From: Adiantum capillus-veneris
Lineage: Eukaryota > Streptophyta > Polypodiopsida > Polypodiales > Pteridaceae
Assembly: GCA_014529385.2 (NCBI GenBank)
Contig: CM043945.1
Coordinates: 153,329,741-153,389,740, forward strand
Reading direction: 5' to 3'
DNA: 60,000 nucleotides
This document shows, piece by piece, positions 46,561 through 59,266 of the stretch (within the stretch, counting starts at the first letter, position 1; each line of letters starts with the position of its first letter). The translations under genes and the position numbers were made by a program. Below the pieces are notes generated by a model that was given only the letters and a program-made list of their open reading frames with translations, did no database searches and was not told the DNA's origin.

Positions 46561-47269
46561 CAATTAATACGCACCTTATTAGTCCACTAGAGTTTTTGCT
46601 CTCTTAGTGGTTTGTGGACGCCTTCTCTCTAAGAGAAGTGGCAGCACTTCGTGAGCGCTATAGAGGCTATCTCTATGTCTAAAGTGTGAGAATGGATGCT
46701 CTATTTATAGCAGAAAAGAAAACTTCCAAATTTTTTTTTGTCCCCCCCAAAAATCATACCCGCGTTTTTGGTACCCTTGTGATACCCATGAGCTTGACCA
46801 CTTTGTCATTATCATCAAAAGATAAGGCCACACAAGGCCCCCCTCATTAAGATTAGTCAAGAGTAGCCTCTCCTTTTTCATGTGACAGTGTGTCCCACTT
46901 TGTCCCCTCCTATGTGAGTCCATGTGCCTTCATTTGTCATCCTTGTGTATTCTTTTGTCTTTATAATTATTTTATTTATTTTCTTAATGATAATTTACTT
47001 TACATTTTTAAGTTAAACTTTACAGTCTTATATTAACTTTACAGTAGTAAAAGAAAATTCTACAATCAGTAAATAAGTCTTGCAATAAGTTAGTTAGTGA
47101 TTCATATAGCTAAACATGTCAGAATTTTGTAGCGTAAATTTTAATTTCTAGGTTTTCTCAACCTACAATTCATAATTTCAACTCGAATATCTTAAATAAG
47201 GAGTGATGGTTCAAAAAAATACAAATACGTAATAGAAATTGTGTGCAATTTGAAAGTAGAGGCCTTACA

Positions 47270-47417
47270 CTTTGAAGCTTAACTTTATGATGCATAGGTA
47301 CTCTTATCGCTTGACCCTAATTGCAAGGTTTCCATTAAATCTTAAAACCTAAAAATGCAAGGTAATCACTAAAGCTTACATCTAAGTGCAAAGTTACCAT
47401 TAAAGTTTAGTGCAAAT
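47270..47417. repeat. ~157-bp tandem repeat array (right part)
   Basis: It continues the array cut at 36659, starting with the duplicated CTTTG, and contains one more unit start (TTCCATTAAATCTTAAAACC). It ends where copia B is inserted at 47418. Confidence 0.9.
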
Positions 47418-47694
47418 TGTTGAAGATGATGAAACAGGAAACAGAAGGAAGACAGCAACTCAGAGTAGGAAGAAGATGGAGAAGGAGAAGACACAGAGCT
47501 TGTGTACGAGATCTCTGTAGTCTGTCTCTCTGTATTAGAATAATAATGAATTCAAACTCAGAGCTACAAAGCTTATATGAAACCCTAAGAGATAAGGTGT
47601 CCTTTCACACCAGATGTTCAGGGGGAAAAACCCAGTGGGAGAAAAGTGCCCCTGGTGAAGCGCGTATACACACTAACACTACTACATGTCTACA
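47418..47694 (-). repeat. 3' LTR of copia B (277 bp)
   Basis: TGTTGAAGATG ... GTCTACA. The first ~176 bp match 52319-52494 with few differences. Confidence 0.93.
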
Positions 47695-47706
47695 AATCCC
47701 CCCTGT
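47695..47706 (-). other. polypurine tract of copia B
   Basis: On the minus strand CAGGGGGGATT precedes the LTR, as in copia A. Confidence 0.8.
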
Positions 47707-47741
47707 AGTGATAGTGTGAATCCGTACAAGGTAGCAGATCA

Positions 47742-50700
47742 TCATGTGTATGAGAGTAAGCCCAAAGCTTTTCGGAAAGCGTCAAACCTTTCTCGTGATA
47801 ACGCCTTCGTAAATAGATCTGCAATGTTATCCTGTGTAGGACAGTAAGTTAGTGTGATCTCCCCTGCATGTAGCCTTTCCCTGACATAGTGGTAGTGAAC
47901 CTCTATGTGCTTTGTTCTTGCATGAAATACTGGATTCCTTGCAACTGCCATAGCACTCTGACTGTCAGTGAAAATGGTAGTGGGTGCCTGTTGACACTCA
48001 CAAAGATCTGTCAATAACCTGCGTATCCATATACAATCAACTGTTGCCGTGAAAGCTGCCCTGTACTCAGCTTCACAAGTTGATGTAGCCACTGTGGGTT
48101 GCTTCTTGCTTAGCCAAGATATACATGCATTTCCCAAGAAAAAACAATTGCCACTTGTGGAATGTCGTGTGTGAAAATCACCAGCTTAATCTGAATCGCT
48201 GTAACCAAGAAGCTGCATAGAAATGTGCTTTCCATAAATATCCCCCCTTGGAAAGAACATGGCAAGATTAGGGGTACCTGAAAGGTAACGAAGTATGTGC
48301 TTCACAGCCTGCCAATGATGCATACCTGGGCTGTGCATAAATCTGCTTGCTTGTGAAACCCCAAATTGAATGTCTGGACGAGTGTTGCCTGCCAAATCAA
48401 GCAACCAACCGCTGCTGCATAAGTATGTACATCAAAAGTTTCTCCATCATCATGCATGCTCAACTTTGATCCAGTTTCTACGGGTGTAGAGATTGGCTTA
48501 CAATTTTGCATACCAAACTTGTCCAAAATTTTATGCAAATATTTTGCCTGCAACATGTATATGCCATCCTCTGATTGCACAAACTGAATACCCAAGTAAT
48601 AATGTAGCAAACCAAGATCAGACATCTCAAAGGTTTTCCTCAAAGCATCTTTAAACGCTTCAATTTCATTTGCATTATTGCCTGTAAGAAGCATATCATC
48701 CACATAAAGTGTTAGCATAATGAGAACTCCATCTCTCTTTTTGACATACAAAGTACTTTCTGTTGGACTATTCTGAAATCCCTGGCCAATCAAATAAGTA
48801 TGTATCTTCTCATACCATGCTCTTGGAGCCTGTTTGAGACCATACAAAGCTTTACACAATCTACATACCTTTTGCTCTTGACCTTTTACAACAAAACCAC
48901 TTGGTTGAATTACATAAACTTCTTCCTGCAAATCACCATTCAAAAAAGCAGTTTTGATATCCAACTGATGCACTTTCCAACCATGATGAGCAGCAATTGC
49001 AACTAGTGATCTAATTGTGGACGCACAAGAAGTAGGAGCAAAGGTTTCATCATAATCTATGCCTTTCTGTTGCGCATAGCCTTTTGCCACAAGCCTTGCT
49101 TTGTACCTGTCAACAGTACCATCTTGTTTCCTTTTTACCTTAAAAACCCACTTTGTACCAATAGGCTTTTTACCTGTAGGCAAGTCCACTAGATCCCATG
49201 TATGATTCTTATGAATAGAATCAATTTCTTGCTGCATAGCATCTTTCCACTGAACACACTCTAAATCTTGTTCAAATGAATCAGGCTCATCTGCATCACA
49301 AAGAGTGCTAAAGCAAGCCAAATCTACTTGCTCTCTACCAAAAGTAGTACCAGCACGTGTTTTTCGTGGCAACGGTGCATCCAACTTGCTATCCTGCAAA
49401 GTTTTCTGAACCCATTTAGGCAAGGTTCTTTCTTCCTTGAGAACTTCTTGCTCTTCACGCACAATTTCCTCTACATCATGAGGTGTCACATGCTGATCAA
49501 AAGATTGATCAAGATTATCAACCTGTTGTGATTCTTGATTCTCTACAAAAGAAGGAAGCAAACCTTCAAATACATCATGTGTCTGCGTATGAGGTACATC
49601 AAAAGCAACCATAGGTTGAGCAGTAGTTTCTGCAAAAATTATATCACGACTTTCAAAAATCTTGTTTGTAGCAGGATTGTAAAGTCTATAACCTTTACTT
49701 CCACTACTCTACCCCACAAATATACATTTGATTGCCTTATCATCAAGCTTCCCACGTAACTGCTGAGGGATGTGAGCATAAGCAAGACAACCAAAAACAC
49801 GAAGATAACTGACTGAAGGTTTTCTGTCATACCAAGTTTCATATGCAGTAATGGTCTTCAAGGCACGAGTAGGACACCTGTTCAAAACATGTGCTGCACA
49901 AGCAACTGCCTCCATCCATAGCTTATGAAGCAAACTCTTAGCCTTGAGCATACATCTAGCCGTCTCCATTAAATACCTGTTCTTCCTTTCTGCAACACCA
50001 TTCTGTTGTGGTGTGTATGGCATAGTGCATTGGTGTTTAATGCCTTTCTTTCCCAAAAAATCCTTAAATGCACCTGACATGTATTCACCTCCTCGATCGG
50101 TACGAAGAGTCTGTACTTTGTAACCTGTTTCATTTTCAACCATGGCGACATAATGTTGAAAAACTGCAAACACATCTGACTTTGCTTTGAGTGGATACAC
50201 CCAACAAAACCTGGAAAATTCATCAATGAAGGTCACAAAATAAAGGCTGTTTCCTATAGATGGCGTCCTCATAGGACCACATACATAACTGTGTACAAGC
50301 TGAAACTTTCGTGTCGCTCTAACTGAACCATCCTGCAAAAATGCAAATCTGTGCATCTTTCCAAGAACGCAACCTTCACATACATGTCTTGGTGGCATTT
50401 CCAATAAAGACAAATCATGCACCATATTATGACGTTGTAAAGTCATCAAACTGCCATAACCAACATGCCCAAATCTAGGATGCCACAACTCAGCATCCTG
50501 CATGGCCTGAGTCTTTGTTTCTGCAATACATACCTGAATCTGCTTTTCATAACGATCTAGCACAAATAGTCCATTTTCCAGCGTACCTGTAGTGATAAGA
50601 GAATAACCATTCTCTCGATCTCGTACAACACATCTGTCATCCTCAAAAATGACCCGAAGACCATTTTTTGCAAGAGAGGATACAGACAACAAATTCTTCT

Positions 50701-51919
50701 TGATCCCTGGAACATATAAGACATCTGGCAAGCATAAATCTGAACCATCTGAAATGGTAATCAAAATCTTACCAACGCCTTTGATTGGATAAGAAGCATT
50801 ATTTGCACATGTCACCTTCTTTCCTGCTGGAGCTGCATCCAATGAACAAAACAAATCCTTCCTTGAAGTAATATGCTTGGATGCACCACTATCAAAGTAC
50901 CAAATCATTTGTGTCTTGTCAACACTGTAAGCAGAAAAATCTGAACATACTACAAAATCATAAGAATCTTGCACAAAGTTTGCAGACTCTTCTTTAGCTG
51001 TAGAAGAATCACCAGAAGCTGAAACAACCAAACTTGACTCTTTCTTCTTTTCTTTAGCAATTCGCTTTTTACACTCACTAATGTAGTGACCAGGTTTCTT
51101 GCAGTAGTGACATTTACCTTTCTTCTTGGACTTGTCGGAATCACCTTTAGACTTCTCTGAAGATTGTCCTGCACTAGACTTGGAGTGATGAGCACTCTCT
51201 TTACCCTTGTTTTTGTTCTGTACAACAAGAGCATGATCCATACCATCCACCTGTAAAGACTTGTTCTTACGTGATTGATCCTCCTGCAATAGCAAAGCCA
51301 CTAACTCTTCAAAATGAAGAGGGTCAGGATTAGCTCGCAAAGACAGAGTCAAAGAAGTCTGAAAAGTCAAATAAGATGGTGGTAGTGAATTGAGTGTTTT
51401 GGAAACCAAGTCCTTCTCTGGAATCACTTCATCAATGCTAAGCAATTGCTCTTTAAGATCCCTGATTTTTGTAAGATGCTCGACAATATCGTCACCTTCG
51501 TCCATCTGTATTTTGTGAAGTTGTTTCTTCAAAAACTCTATTCTGGCAGCGTTTCTTCCTCCAAACATAGCTTGCAGAGTGTTCCAAGCATCCTCAGAAG
51601 TTCTGCAAGATCTGATATGTGGTGTGATTGTCCTTTTTATGGTTAAGGCAATCACAACCATAGCCTGTGCATCTTTAGTATCCCATCTCTTTTGCTCTGG
51701 AGTGACTTGTGAGGGTCCTGCACCAACAGCTGCACCACGACCAGGCGTGGCAGGTGCAATGCTACCTGGACGAACTTCATCTCCAGATACATAATCCCAC
51801 AATCCTTTACCAACCAAAACATTTTTGGCCATAAAAGACCAAAGAGAATAGTTGGTACCATCCAATTTGTCTTCGGATGTAAACGCACCAAAAATCTCTT
51901 TCTCCGTAGATTGAGCCAT
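47742..51919 (-). pseudogene. copia B gag-pol with three lesions
   Basis: The likely start is ATG 51919 (MAQSTEKEIFGAF). Gag covers about the first 230 codons, with a CCHC knuckle (CHYCKKPGHYISEC) near 51110. Then come protease (YFDSGASKHIT, about 50900), the GAG-pre-integrase finger (HVCEGCVLGK), integrase (HSYVCGPM, where the usual D is Y; TLRTDRGGEY; QQNGVAERKNR), RT (GTKWVFKVKRKQDG, YVDDMLLTG) and RNase H ending [10 protein letters not shown]. Lesions: TAG at 49711-49709, a frameshift near 48395 and a stop at 48188-48186. The D-to-Y change in integrase is a further likely lesion. Confidence 0.92.
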
Positions 51920-52304
51920 ATTGTGGAGGCACACAAGAGAGCAAAAGAACCTCCAAGAGATTCACAAATCTCCTCTCCAATGCAAGCAAAACTCTACACA
52001 AAATCTCAGCACAAAGCTAAGAGAAGCTGCTTCCCAAAAGAACTGTTTACCTGAAGAAAATCTGTCAAAAAGCACACCCTCTTGATCTGAACGCCTCCAA
52101 AAAGTAACTTCTGCTACGTTGCTCAGAACAAAATTCTGAGGGCTCGAACGGCTTCGAAAGGGGGGTAAAACCCCAGGTCGCCCGGTCAGAATACTCCCGG
52201 AACGTCGAGGATGCTCCCATGAGCAAATTTTCCGAAAACTGCCTAAAAACTGCGATTGCGCATGCGGACGCAAAAACGCAAGTAGAGGCTCTGGAAATCA
52301 CCTT

Positions 52305-52316
52305 GCTCTGATACCA
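52305..52316 (-). other. primer binding site of copia B (initiator tRNA-Met)
   Basis: TGGTATCAGAGC on the minus strand, two bases from the LTR end. Confidence 0.92.
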
Positions 52317-52318
52317 AT

Positions 52319-52494
52319 TGTTGAAGATGATGAAACAGGAAACAGAAGGAAGACAGCAACTCAGAGTAGAAAGAAGATGGAGAAGGAGAAGACACGGAGC
52401 TTGTGTACGAGATCTCTGTAGTCTGTCTCTCTGTATTAGAATAATAATGTATTCAAACTCAGAGCTACAAAGCTTATATGAAACCCTAAGAGAT
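52319..52494 (-). repeat. 5' LTR of copia B, interrupted
   Basis: Matches 47418-47593 and stops at AAGAGAT, where a Ty3 LTR begins. GAGAT (52490-52494) should be that element's target duplication. Confidence 0.9.
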
Positions 52495-52788
52495 TGTTAA
52501 CCCTCACGGCTCACGGACACCCCATCACCTACGACGGACGTGTATTATGTATTCGATAGAGTCAGGTACCGGGCTTGTCGGACCAATAGGGAAAGGTAGA
52601 GTGATCGCCGATGAGAGGTGCACTTTAACTTGGACATTCAAGGGATTAGTTGGTTAAGCATGGGCGCCCAAGTGTGAATGGGGTGAGTTCCTATAAAAGC
52701 CAACTAAACCTAATTTTTACTCATTCTCTCATTTGTGCAATAGAAGAGTGCTCTTGCTCCATCTCCATCTTCTTCTTCTTCACCTCCT

Positions 52789-52820
<32 letters not shown>

Positions 52821-53071
52821 GGAGAGTGTGTGTGCGATTGAGCATTACGAAGGCACGACGGCGGCGAAGCGGTTGAGCGCGGCACGACTGCAGCTTCTTC
52901 TTCATCGCGGCGAGGAATCCACCACGAAGGCGAGCGTAAAGCGGTGAGTGACACACCCTTTGTTCTCTTGAGCTTGCTAGTTTAGGCTTGTTGTGTGCTT
53001 GGGGCCGTTTGTGGCTCGCACACGGTGTATCGACAAGTCCCTTGCTTCGACAGTGCGGCAAGGAGCGCACA
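52495..53071 (+). repeat. 5' LTR of Ty3 element C
   Basis: It starts TGTTAACCC and ends GCGCACA. A TATA box (CTATAAAAG) lies at 52691-52699 and a TG/GA microsatellite at 52790-52834. The end is set by the CA before the primer site, since the partner LTR is outside the window. Confidence 0.85.
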
Positions 53072-53075
53072 TTTT

Positions 53076-53093
53076 TGGCGCCGCTGCCGGGGA
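53076..53093 (+). other. primer binding site of Ty3 element C
   Basis: TGGCGCCGCTGCCGGGGA, close to the TGGCGCCGTTGCCGGGGA type used by many plant Tat/Athila elements. Confidence 0.88.
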
Positions 53094-54261
53094 TATGCCC
53101 TACACTAAGCTCGGTTAGCACTTTACACTTTTTTGTGGTGCAATCTCTATCATAGGAAAGGCAGGGAATGAGGGTGTGTAGTTGTGTGGAGATTTCTGTT
53201 TTTTGCATTTTCTACGTTTTCTGGTTTGCACTGCACAGTTAGCATTTCTTGCGTTTTTGCATTTTCTGCATTTTCTGTCAAGTTTCAATTTCTGCAATTT
53301 TCTGCGTTTTCTGTGTTAAATTTTCTGTCAAGTTCCAATTTTCTGCAATTTCTGCATTTTCTGTGCTTTTTCAATTTTCTGCATTTCTTGCGTTTTTTCA
53401 ATTTTTGCAATTTCTGCGTTTTCTGCATTTCAATTTCTGCAATTTCTGTGCGTTTTCAATTTTCTGCAATTTCTGCGTTTTCTGCATTTTTGCATTATAT
53501 ATAAAAAAAAAAGTTTATTTTTTTTTAAAAAAAATATGGAAAAAAAAATAATAATAAAAAATCGGAAAATAAAAACGCGAGTGAGCGGGCGGTTAAATTT
53601 TTCGAAAATAAAAAACGTGACTCTTAAAACGGACGGGTTGGTTTGTATCAAAGATAGATCGGGATCGGGATCATTTTCCCAAGCCCAAGCCCAAGCCCAG
53701 GCCCAGGCCCCAGGCCTCAGTCCTCTGATATATACTAGACTCACTCTTATATATATACCCTACTCCCTCAAGAGAGAATGAGAGCATGTGGGACAAGTCC
53801 TCCACTCTCCTCCCTTCTCTTCCCACTTGCACCCTTAGACTTTCTAGTTTGGGCCTAGTTCCCTATTGGAAATTGACAGTTTTAGGGATTTCGAGGGCAT
53901 AGAGTGACCAAACGGAGGGCTGTAAAGCACGGCACGTCCCTCCTAGCGATACGCTCGTTTCGAGCTATCACACGGCCCATTCCACGACACGCTCTAAAAA
54001 ATCTAGCAAAAAAACAAACAAAAAACACGCTAAAAACTAGTCACAAGGCCTCCTAGAGCAGCTTTTTGACACCTTAGGGTATCAAAAGCACATGCACTTA
54101 CGCTCTGGGCGGGTGCTAGAACACGAGCATATTGAGGGTGCCTCTATTCATACGGACACCCATTACCCATCCACGATAAGCTCTAGACCCTCAGCGGGGA
54201 CACAAGGTAGCACCAAAACCCTAAAATAGCCGCTAGTGATTCCTTCTCCGACTTAGAAATC
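53094..54261 (+). other. leader of Ty3 element C, no gene
   Basis: Low-complexity leader. 53180-53500 is built of TTTCTGCATTTTCTGCGTTT-like units, 53506-53560 is A-rich, and 53679-53717 has CCCAAG/CCCAGG repeats. Open frames here are composition effects. Confidence 0.75.
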
Positions 54262-57200
54262 ATGGAAGCATACCCTACCCAAAACACTGAGAGAGAAGGC
54301 CATGCACCTCCCGAAGCTCCACAGCCTAGTACTAGTATGTTTAGCCGTTTCATGGAAACATTAGGTAGAGCTACTCGCTCGGAACCTGATGCAAATGAAG
54401 CACACGAAGGGGGTGGGGAAGTGGACTCTCCTTTCACATCGCACGTGGACCCCACACCCCCAAAGAGTGTCCATGTGGATATCCTGCCAACTTCTTACCA
54501 AGAAGGCCCTGTTAAGCTGCCTCCTTCAGAAGTTCCCTCTAGAGTACCGTTGGTGACAAGTAAAACCACGGGGAGCAACATTGCTTCTACCTCACAAGAA
54601 ACCGTTAACACGTCGACTCTAGAAGGATTGTTCATTAATGATCATTGGACATACGACCTCCACACTGAGGTGTTGACGGATCTACACTCTGGCCACGCCT
54701 ACCATGTAGGATGGATAGAGATTGTACAATCCACCTCTAGTGCCACGAGCATCGAAGATCAACAGAAAATGATCTGTAATGTTATCCATGGCATTATTCA
54801 ATCAGAAAGGCAAAACCGAGGGGTAAATATACTCTCAACTGGCCCCATGAGATTTATGGATACGAGCAAGGCTCAACAGCCTACTCTATCACAAATGGAG
54901 ACTCCTCTAATGAGCCCCATGGACCCATCTTACGTCATTTCACCTGGGGTCTCTATGCAATCTGAGCCTCCAAGTGAAAACTTTAGCTTCCCTAACTTGG
55001 CTCAACCCTCTATTAAGGAAAACGCAGTGCTCACTCCAGGGATAAGCCTGACAGAGAATGTACCGATGACATCTACGGTTAGCGCAGTGCCACTACCTAG
55101 TGTCGTAGTACCTAATATGGGGCCTCGACCATATGTGCCTCTAGCCCCTTATGCACACATGGCCCCCACACCTCCAATTGTACCACTTGCTTATGCTCCT
55201 CGAGTGCCGCTCCCTAGCTCTTATCCGAGTGGACCTATGCCCGGTTATGTTCCATATCCTGCATCATCCACACATATGCCAAGACCGGTACCCGTTCCTC
55301 TCCCACATGATTCCAAGAGTACCTCCACCGGCCCTGCCTCCTCACATAGGTGACTTGGCAGCGTTTGCTCAAACCATAGGTCGATCTATCGCGGAAAATA
55401 TGCGTCATGCATCTGATAGAGAGCCTAGAAGTAAGGCAATACAAATTGCCAAACTCACGCAAAAATTCAATGGGGACGAAGATGCTAGGAAACACATTGA
55501 AGTGTTTGAACAAGTATGTGATTCCTTAGGGGAACGCAACGAACTACATAAGTGCAATGCCTTAAGCTTGACATTAAGTGGGAAGGCTGGAGATTGGTAT
55601 AGAACCCTAAGGGTGGACGAGAAAACAATCTACCCTACCCTTCGAAGGTTGTTTCTAAAGGAGTACATACGAGAAGGTGTGCTTTGGGGTGTAGCATCTC
55701 AGCTACAGAAGGCCGAACGTAAGGAAGGAGAGTCAGTAAGGGATTTCATTAGTCGTCTAAAGCACTTAAACTCTCGTTGCCCTGTAAATGAGCGCTTCAA
55801 CAATAACCAACTGCTTGATCGATTCATTCGAGGGTTTAGGAATGAAGGAATCTATAATGGACTAGTGATTAGAGGTATCACAACCTGGGAAGATGTCACT
55901 GCCAATGCAATCCAATTAGAGGACAACTTGATGATAGCAGGCATGAGGGTGTCTACTAACACGAGATCCACTAGCTCACAAGCCATTGAGTATGAACCCA
56001 TGACTGCAAAGCCCATTGCCAATGAGCCAAAGGTATTTGAGACATTCTTGACAGACCTCACCAAGGCAATCCAAGAGTCTCTTAAGGATAATCGACCCCC
56101 TCAAAATAGTCACATGTATCCAAGAAGGGAGCAACAATGGTGTTCCATTTGCTTGGGTCCACATAGCACTAGTGAGTGCCCTACATTTAGAGTAAAATTT
56201 AATGGAACTTGCAATGCATGTGGTAGGTATGGTCACCAAGCTAAGGATTGTTTAATGATCAAACGTATGATGGAAAATAGACCACCTGTAGCCTGGACGG
56301 ATGCGCCTCGAGCTCCTGTATTGATGCCTGCTCCACCTGCTGAGCAACTACCGCAACACATGGTCCCTAGACCTCAAAATGTTGTACAAGCTACACCGCT
56401 ACCACCTCCTGTGCTAGGACCGCAGCCCCCGCATCCAAGAGTCGCCCCTATGAACCAAGTGGGTTGCGAGCCATCTAATGCTTATGCAGATGGTTGTGAG
56501 GAGGAAATAGACACTAGTATTGCCTACGGACTTGATACATTGGAAGAGTGTCCTATATACTACATGGAAGATTGTTGGGGACAAGTCAAGCCGGTTTATC
56601 AAGCTGCTGCTCTCGCATCCAGAGGTCAAAATATCAACACCCAGGCTAGGAGGCCACCTCTTCAATGCTACGAGTGTGGTGGACCACATCGAGCAGCGGA
56701 GTGCCCTATTAGGCTGCAAAAGAATGCTGCACAGATGCAAATGAATCAAGGGAGCACGTCTGCAATGCCAATACTCACATGTAATCGTTGTGGCATAGAT
56801 CACTTGATTGCCCAATGCCCCTATAACCCAAATGCGCCTAAAATCACACCCCTGAATTTGGTCGAAATTGCTAGTGTGACATTGCCAATACCACCCGTCG
56901 CACCTGCTTATGCGATTACACGGTCCATGCTTCAAGGGCGAAGCCATATCCTCGAAGAGAGAGATACCATTTCAGTTATCCAAGCAAAGAAAAAGAAGAC
57001 ACGAAGAAAGAAGTCGCAGAATACGGAAAATTCAAAGCCAAGTTCCAAAACAAACATAGGAACAGGAGATGACCCCGTGTATATGAATGACCTTGAGGAT
57101 GATTCAGATTCAGTCCAGACAATGGAGACTAGAACCAATACCACAAAGAGAAAGACCGACGAAGAAAACCGTAACATGGAACCAAATGAAAACCGAATAA

Positions 57201-57301
57201 GAGAAAACCATAAAGAGCCTCTGAAAACACCACAAGTGTTTCCAAATCCAATCCAAGACCCCCAAGATAAACCGCAGGGGCAAAAAGGGAAAAATCGTTA
57301 A
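54262..57301 (+). pseudogene. gag of Ty3 element C with four zinc knuckles
   Basis: ATG 54262 (MEAYPTQNTEREG) opens a Pro/Ser/Thr-rich N-terminal part. The frame shifts near 55330 and the gag core follows (55430-56000: LTQKFNGDEDARKHIEVFEQ, LSGKAGDWYRTL). Four Cys/His knuckles come next: CSICLGPHSTSEC (about 56140), CNACGRYGHQAKDC (about 56212), CYECGGPHRAAEC (about 56670) and CNRCGIDHLIAQC (about 56780). Three of them have CX2CX3HX4C spacing, one residue shorter than usual. A basic KKKKTRRKK stretch precedes a TAA at 57299-57301. Confidence 0.88.
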
Positions 57302-59266
57302 AAGAAGATTGGGACGTACCCAAACCCAGTAGACGAGATTAAGCAGGTGAAACATCTAAGAGGTTTAGTGGAGGAGACTCAAAGGAAACTAGAACCAGAA
57401 CCCATGCATGTCAAAATTCATGACACAGTGTTTCCCACGCAAGTTCATCCACCCCACATGAACCATAGACCGTTAGCCATATCTAGTATCATCCAAGAAG
57501 GGAGTGAGAACGGGACATCAGAAAGTGAGCATACACCTTTCTTGTTGGAAAGGATGTTTAACGAAGGAATACCTGATCCCATTGAGGAATATGAGATTCC
57601 ATCCTCACCAGTTCTTAGTCAAGGACCTACACCCTGCAAAACGCCAATGAATGTTGCCAAACTAGTGGACTTCATGTCTTCTGAGGTCCGAACCACGATC
57701 ATAGCAAAGCTGTATGGAGATCCTGAGTTATTCCTTGCACTTCGAGCATTCCTTAACGGAGAGCTACGAACGGGATTACCGCAGTTTGCGCAAACAAATA
57801 GGCCTGACTCGATTATGATTGATGAGGAAAATCATGTGCAATCACTTGACTTAGATGGACACGAGTCTGTGATCGAGGTACCCATTAACGAATTAGGGCA
57901 GTATTTTGAAGGCGACGAGTCTAATGCGACCCTACCCATCACTACCAAGGGATTAACTATAAAGGGAATTCTTGATGGTGGTGCGGGAGTTAGCATCGTT
58001 ACAAAAGATTGTTGGGAATCCATGGGAAAACCCCGCCTCAGTGTTACTAACATTGTGGTAAAGATGGCAAATGGTACCATAGCCAAACCTATGGGGATGC
58101 TCAAGGATCTTAAGATCAAAGTTCTAGGACACAAGGTACGACATACGTTCATTGTAATGGATTTCTCTAAACACCTTATGTCATATGAAATGATTTTAGG
58201 ACGACCATTCATGAGGGAAGCACAAATGGTTCATGATTGGTCTAAAAATCATGTCTATTTGCAATTCCAAGACTCTGTCCTTAGAGTGGATTTGGTGACT
58301 GGTAAGGTACACCCCTTAGGGAGTAAAACCATTATTGATTATCGCTCTGACACCACAGTTCACTCGACCCCACTACAATATTGTTACACTTGTAAGAAGG
58401 ATACAGACATTGGCCAAGATTCTCCTTATATGGATATCCTACCTGGGATGACTGAATCAGACAATGTGGATTGGGTCCACCTAGCATCAACCATAGACAC
58501 TTGGGGAAACAGGGGGACGACCTGGGTAACACCTGAGGGGGATGAAATGCCTGTACCCTTAAATATGCTACAAGCAATGCATATCGCTTCCAACAAGACT
58601 CATCCTAATGTAACGAAGAAAACATACAAGTGGGTCCCTAAAGCTTCTTTAGTGACCATAGCTAATGCTAAAAAACAGAAGCCTTGTAAGAAACGTACCA
58701 CTCGCTCCAAGAAAAGTAAGAAAATGTTGTGATGGATCCCTAAACGACTATTGGAAGCCCAAGGCTACTATCAAGGAAATGATCAAATCTGGGTGCCAAA
58801 ACGTAGATTGTGCTCTTACCTATCACTTTACCCAAGTGAGCCCAATCCCGTAGCTCCAAAACGAATCAATGATCGTGGAAAGAAAAAAATCACAGAATGC
58901 TACACACCTAGTCCAGAGCTAGTTTAGGTACCAAAGAAAGAACGATTTGTTCCACCTAGCTCAGGAAGGGGGGAGTCCCATGAAGATTCTAGCTCCTCAT
59001 GTAATACATCCATAGAGGTAAAAGCTTCTACACAGCCTCCATCTATAGTAGTGGACCTCCATGAAGCTACAAAAGAATCCACACCTCCCAGTGTTCAAGA
59101 ATCACCTGATGAACCACTTCAAGTTCGATCCTGGGAGAGTACCTTACCACCGTTGCAACTTGACGAGGCACCTAGGGTAATAGAAAACTACTGGCAAAAA
59201 TCCTCACCTATTACCAACTGGAACAATTGGTTTCAGAGGGTGACAAGCTCATTTCAAACGGTATGA
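57302..59266 (+). pseudogene. protease and hydrophilic extension of Ty3 element C
   Basis: It continues the gag frame after the TAA. The aspartic protease domain lies at about 57940-58260: ILDGGAGVSIV carries the catalytic D, and MILGRPFM is the flap-end motif. A lysine-rich stretch (58660-58730) leads to a TGA at 58730-58732. The frame then continues open to 59266 except for a TAG near 58926, as a Ser/Pro-rich segment with no RT motif. The expected RT would be next, but 59270-60000 shows none. Confidence 0.8.

Larger units (their letters stand above)
36660..47269 (-). mobile_element. Ty3 chromovirus, complete but degenerate
   Basis: Long LTRs (36660-39407 and 44506-47269) start TGTGAGGTCCC, end CCTTACA and are flanked by CTTTG (36655-36659 and 47270-47274). 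On the minus strand the order is 5' LTR, tRNA-iMet primer site, an extra ORF, gag, protease, RT, RNase H, integrase with chromodomain, polypurine tract and 3' LTR. Long LTRs, iMet primer and chromodomain fit the Tekay/Del-like chromovirus group. Frameshifts and stops disable pol. Confidence 0.95.
44506..47269 (-). repeat. 5' LTR of the chromovirus (2764 bp)
   Basis: Partner of 36660-39407. It differs by scattered substitutions and small indels, such as the short C-run near 46743 against the long one at 38884. It holds the candidate gag first exon and the minisatellite at 46160-46560. Confidence 0.95.
47418..52494 (-). mobile_element. Ty1/copia retrotransposon B
   Basis: On the minus strand: a 5' LTR (52494-52319, interrupted), an iMet primer site, a gag-pol frame, a polypurine tract and a 277-bp 3' LTR (47694-47418). 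The remaining ~100 bp of the 5' LTR lies beyond the Ty3 element inserted at 52495, outside the window. It is inserted in the ~157-bp tandem array. CAAAT (47413-47417) would be the left duplication. Confidence 0.93.

Noticed and set aside
53184-53551. Phe/Ser-rich ORFs in the leader of Ty3 element C
   Set aside because: Products of TTTCTGC repeats.
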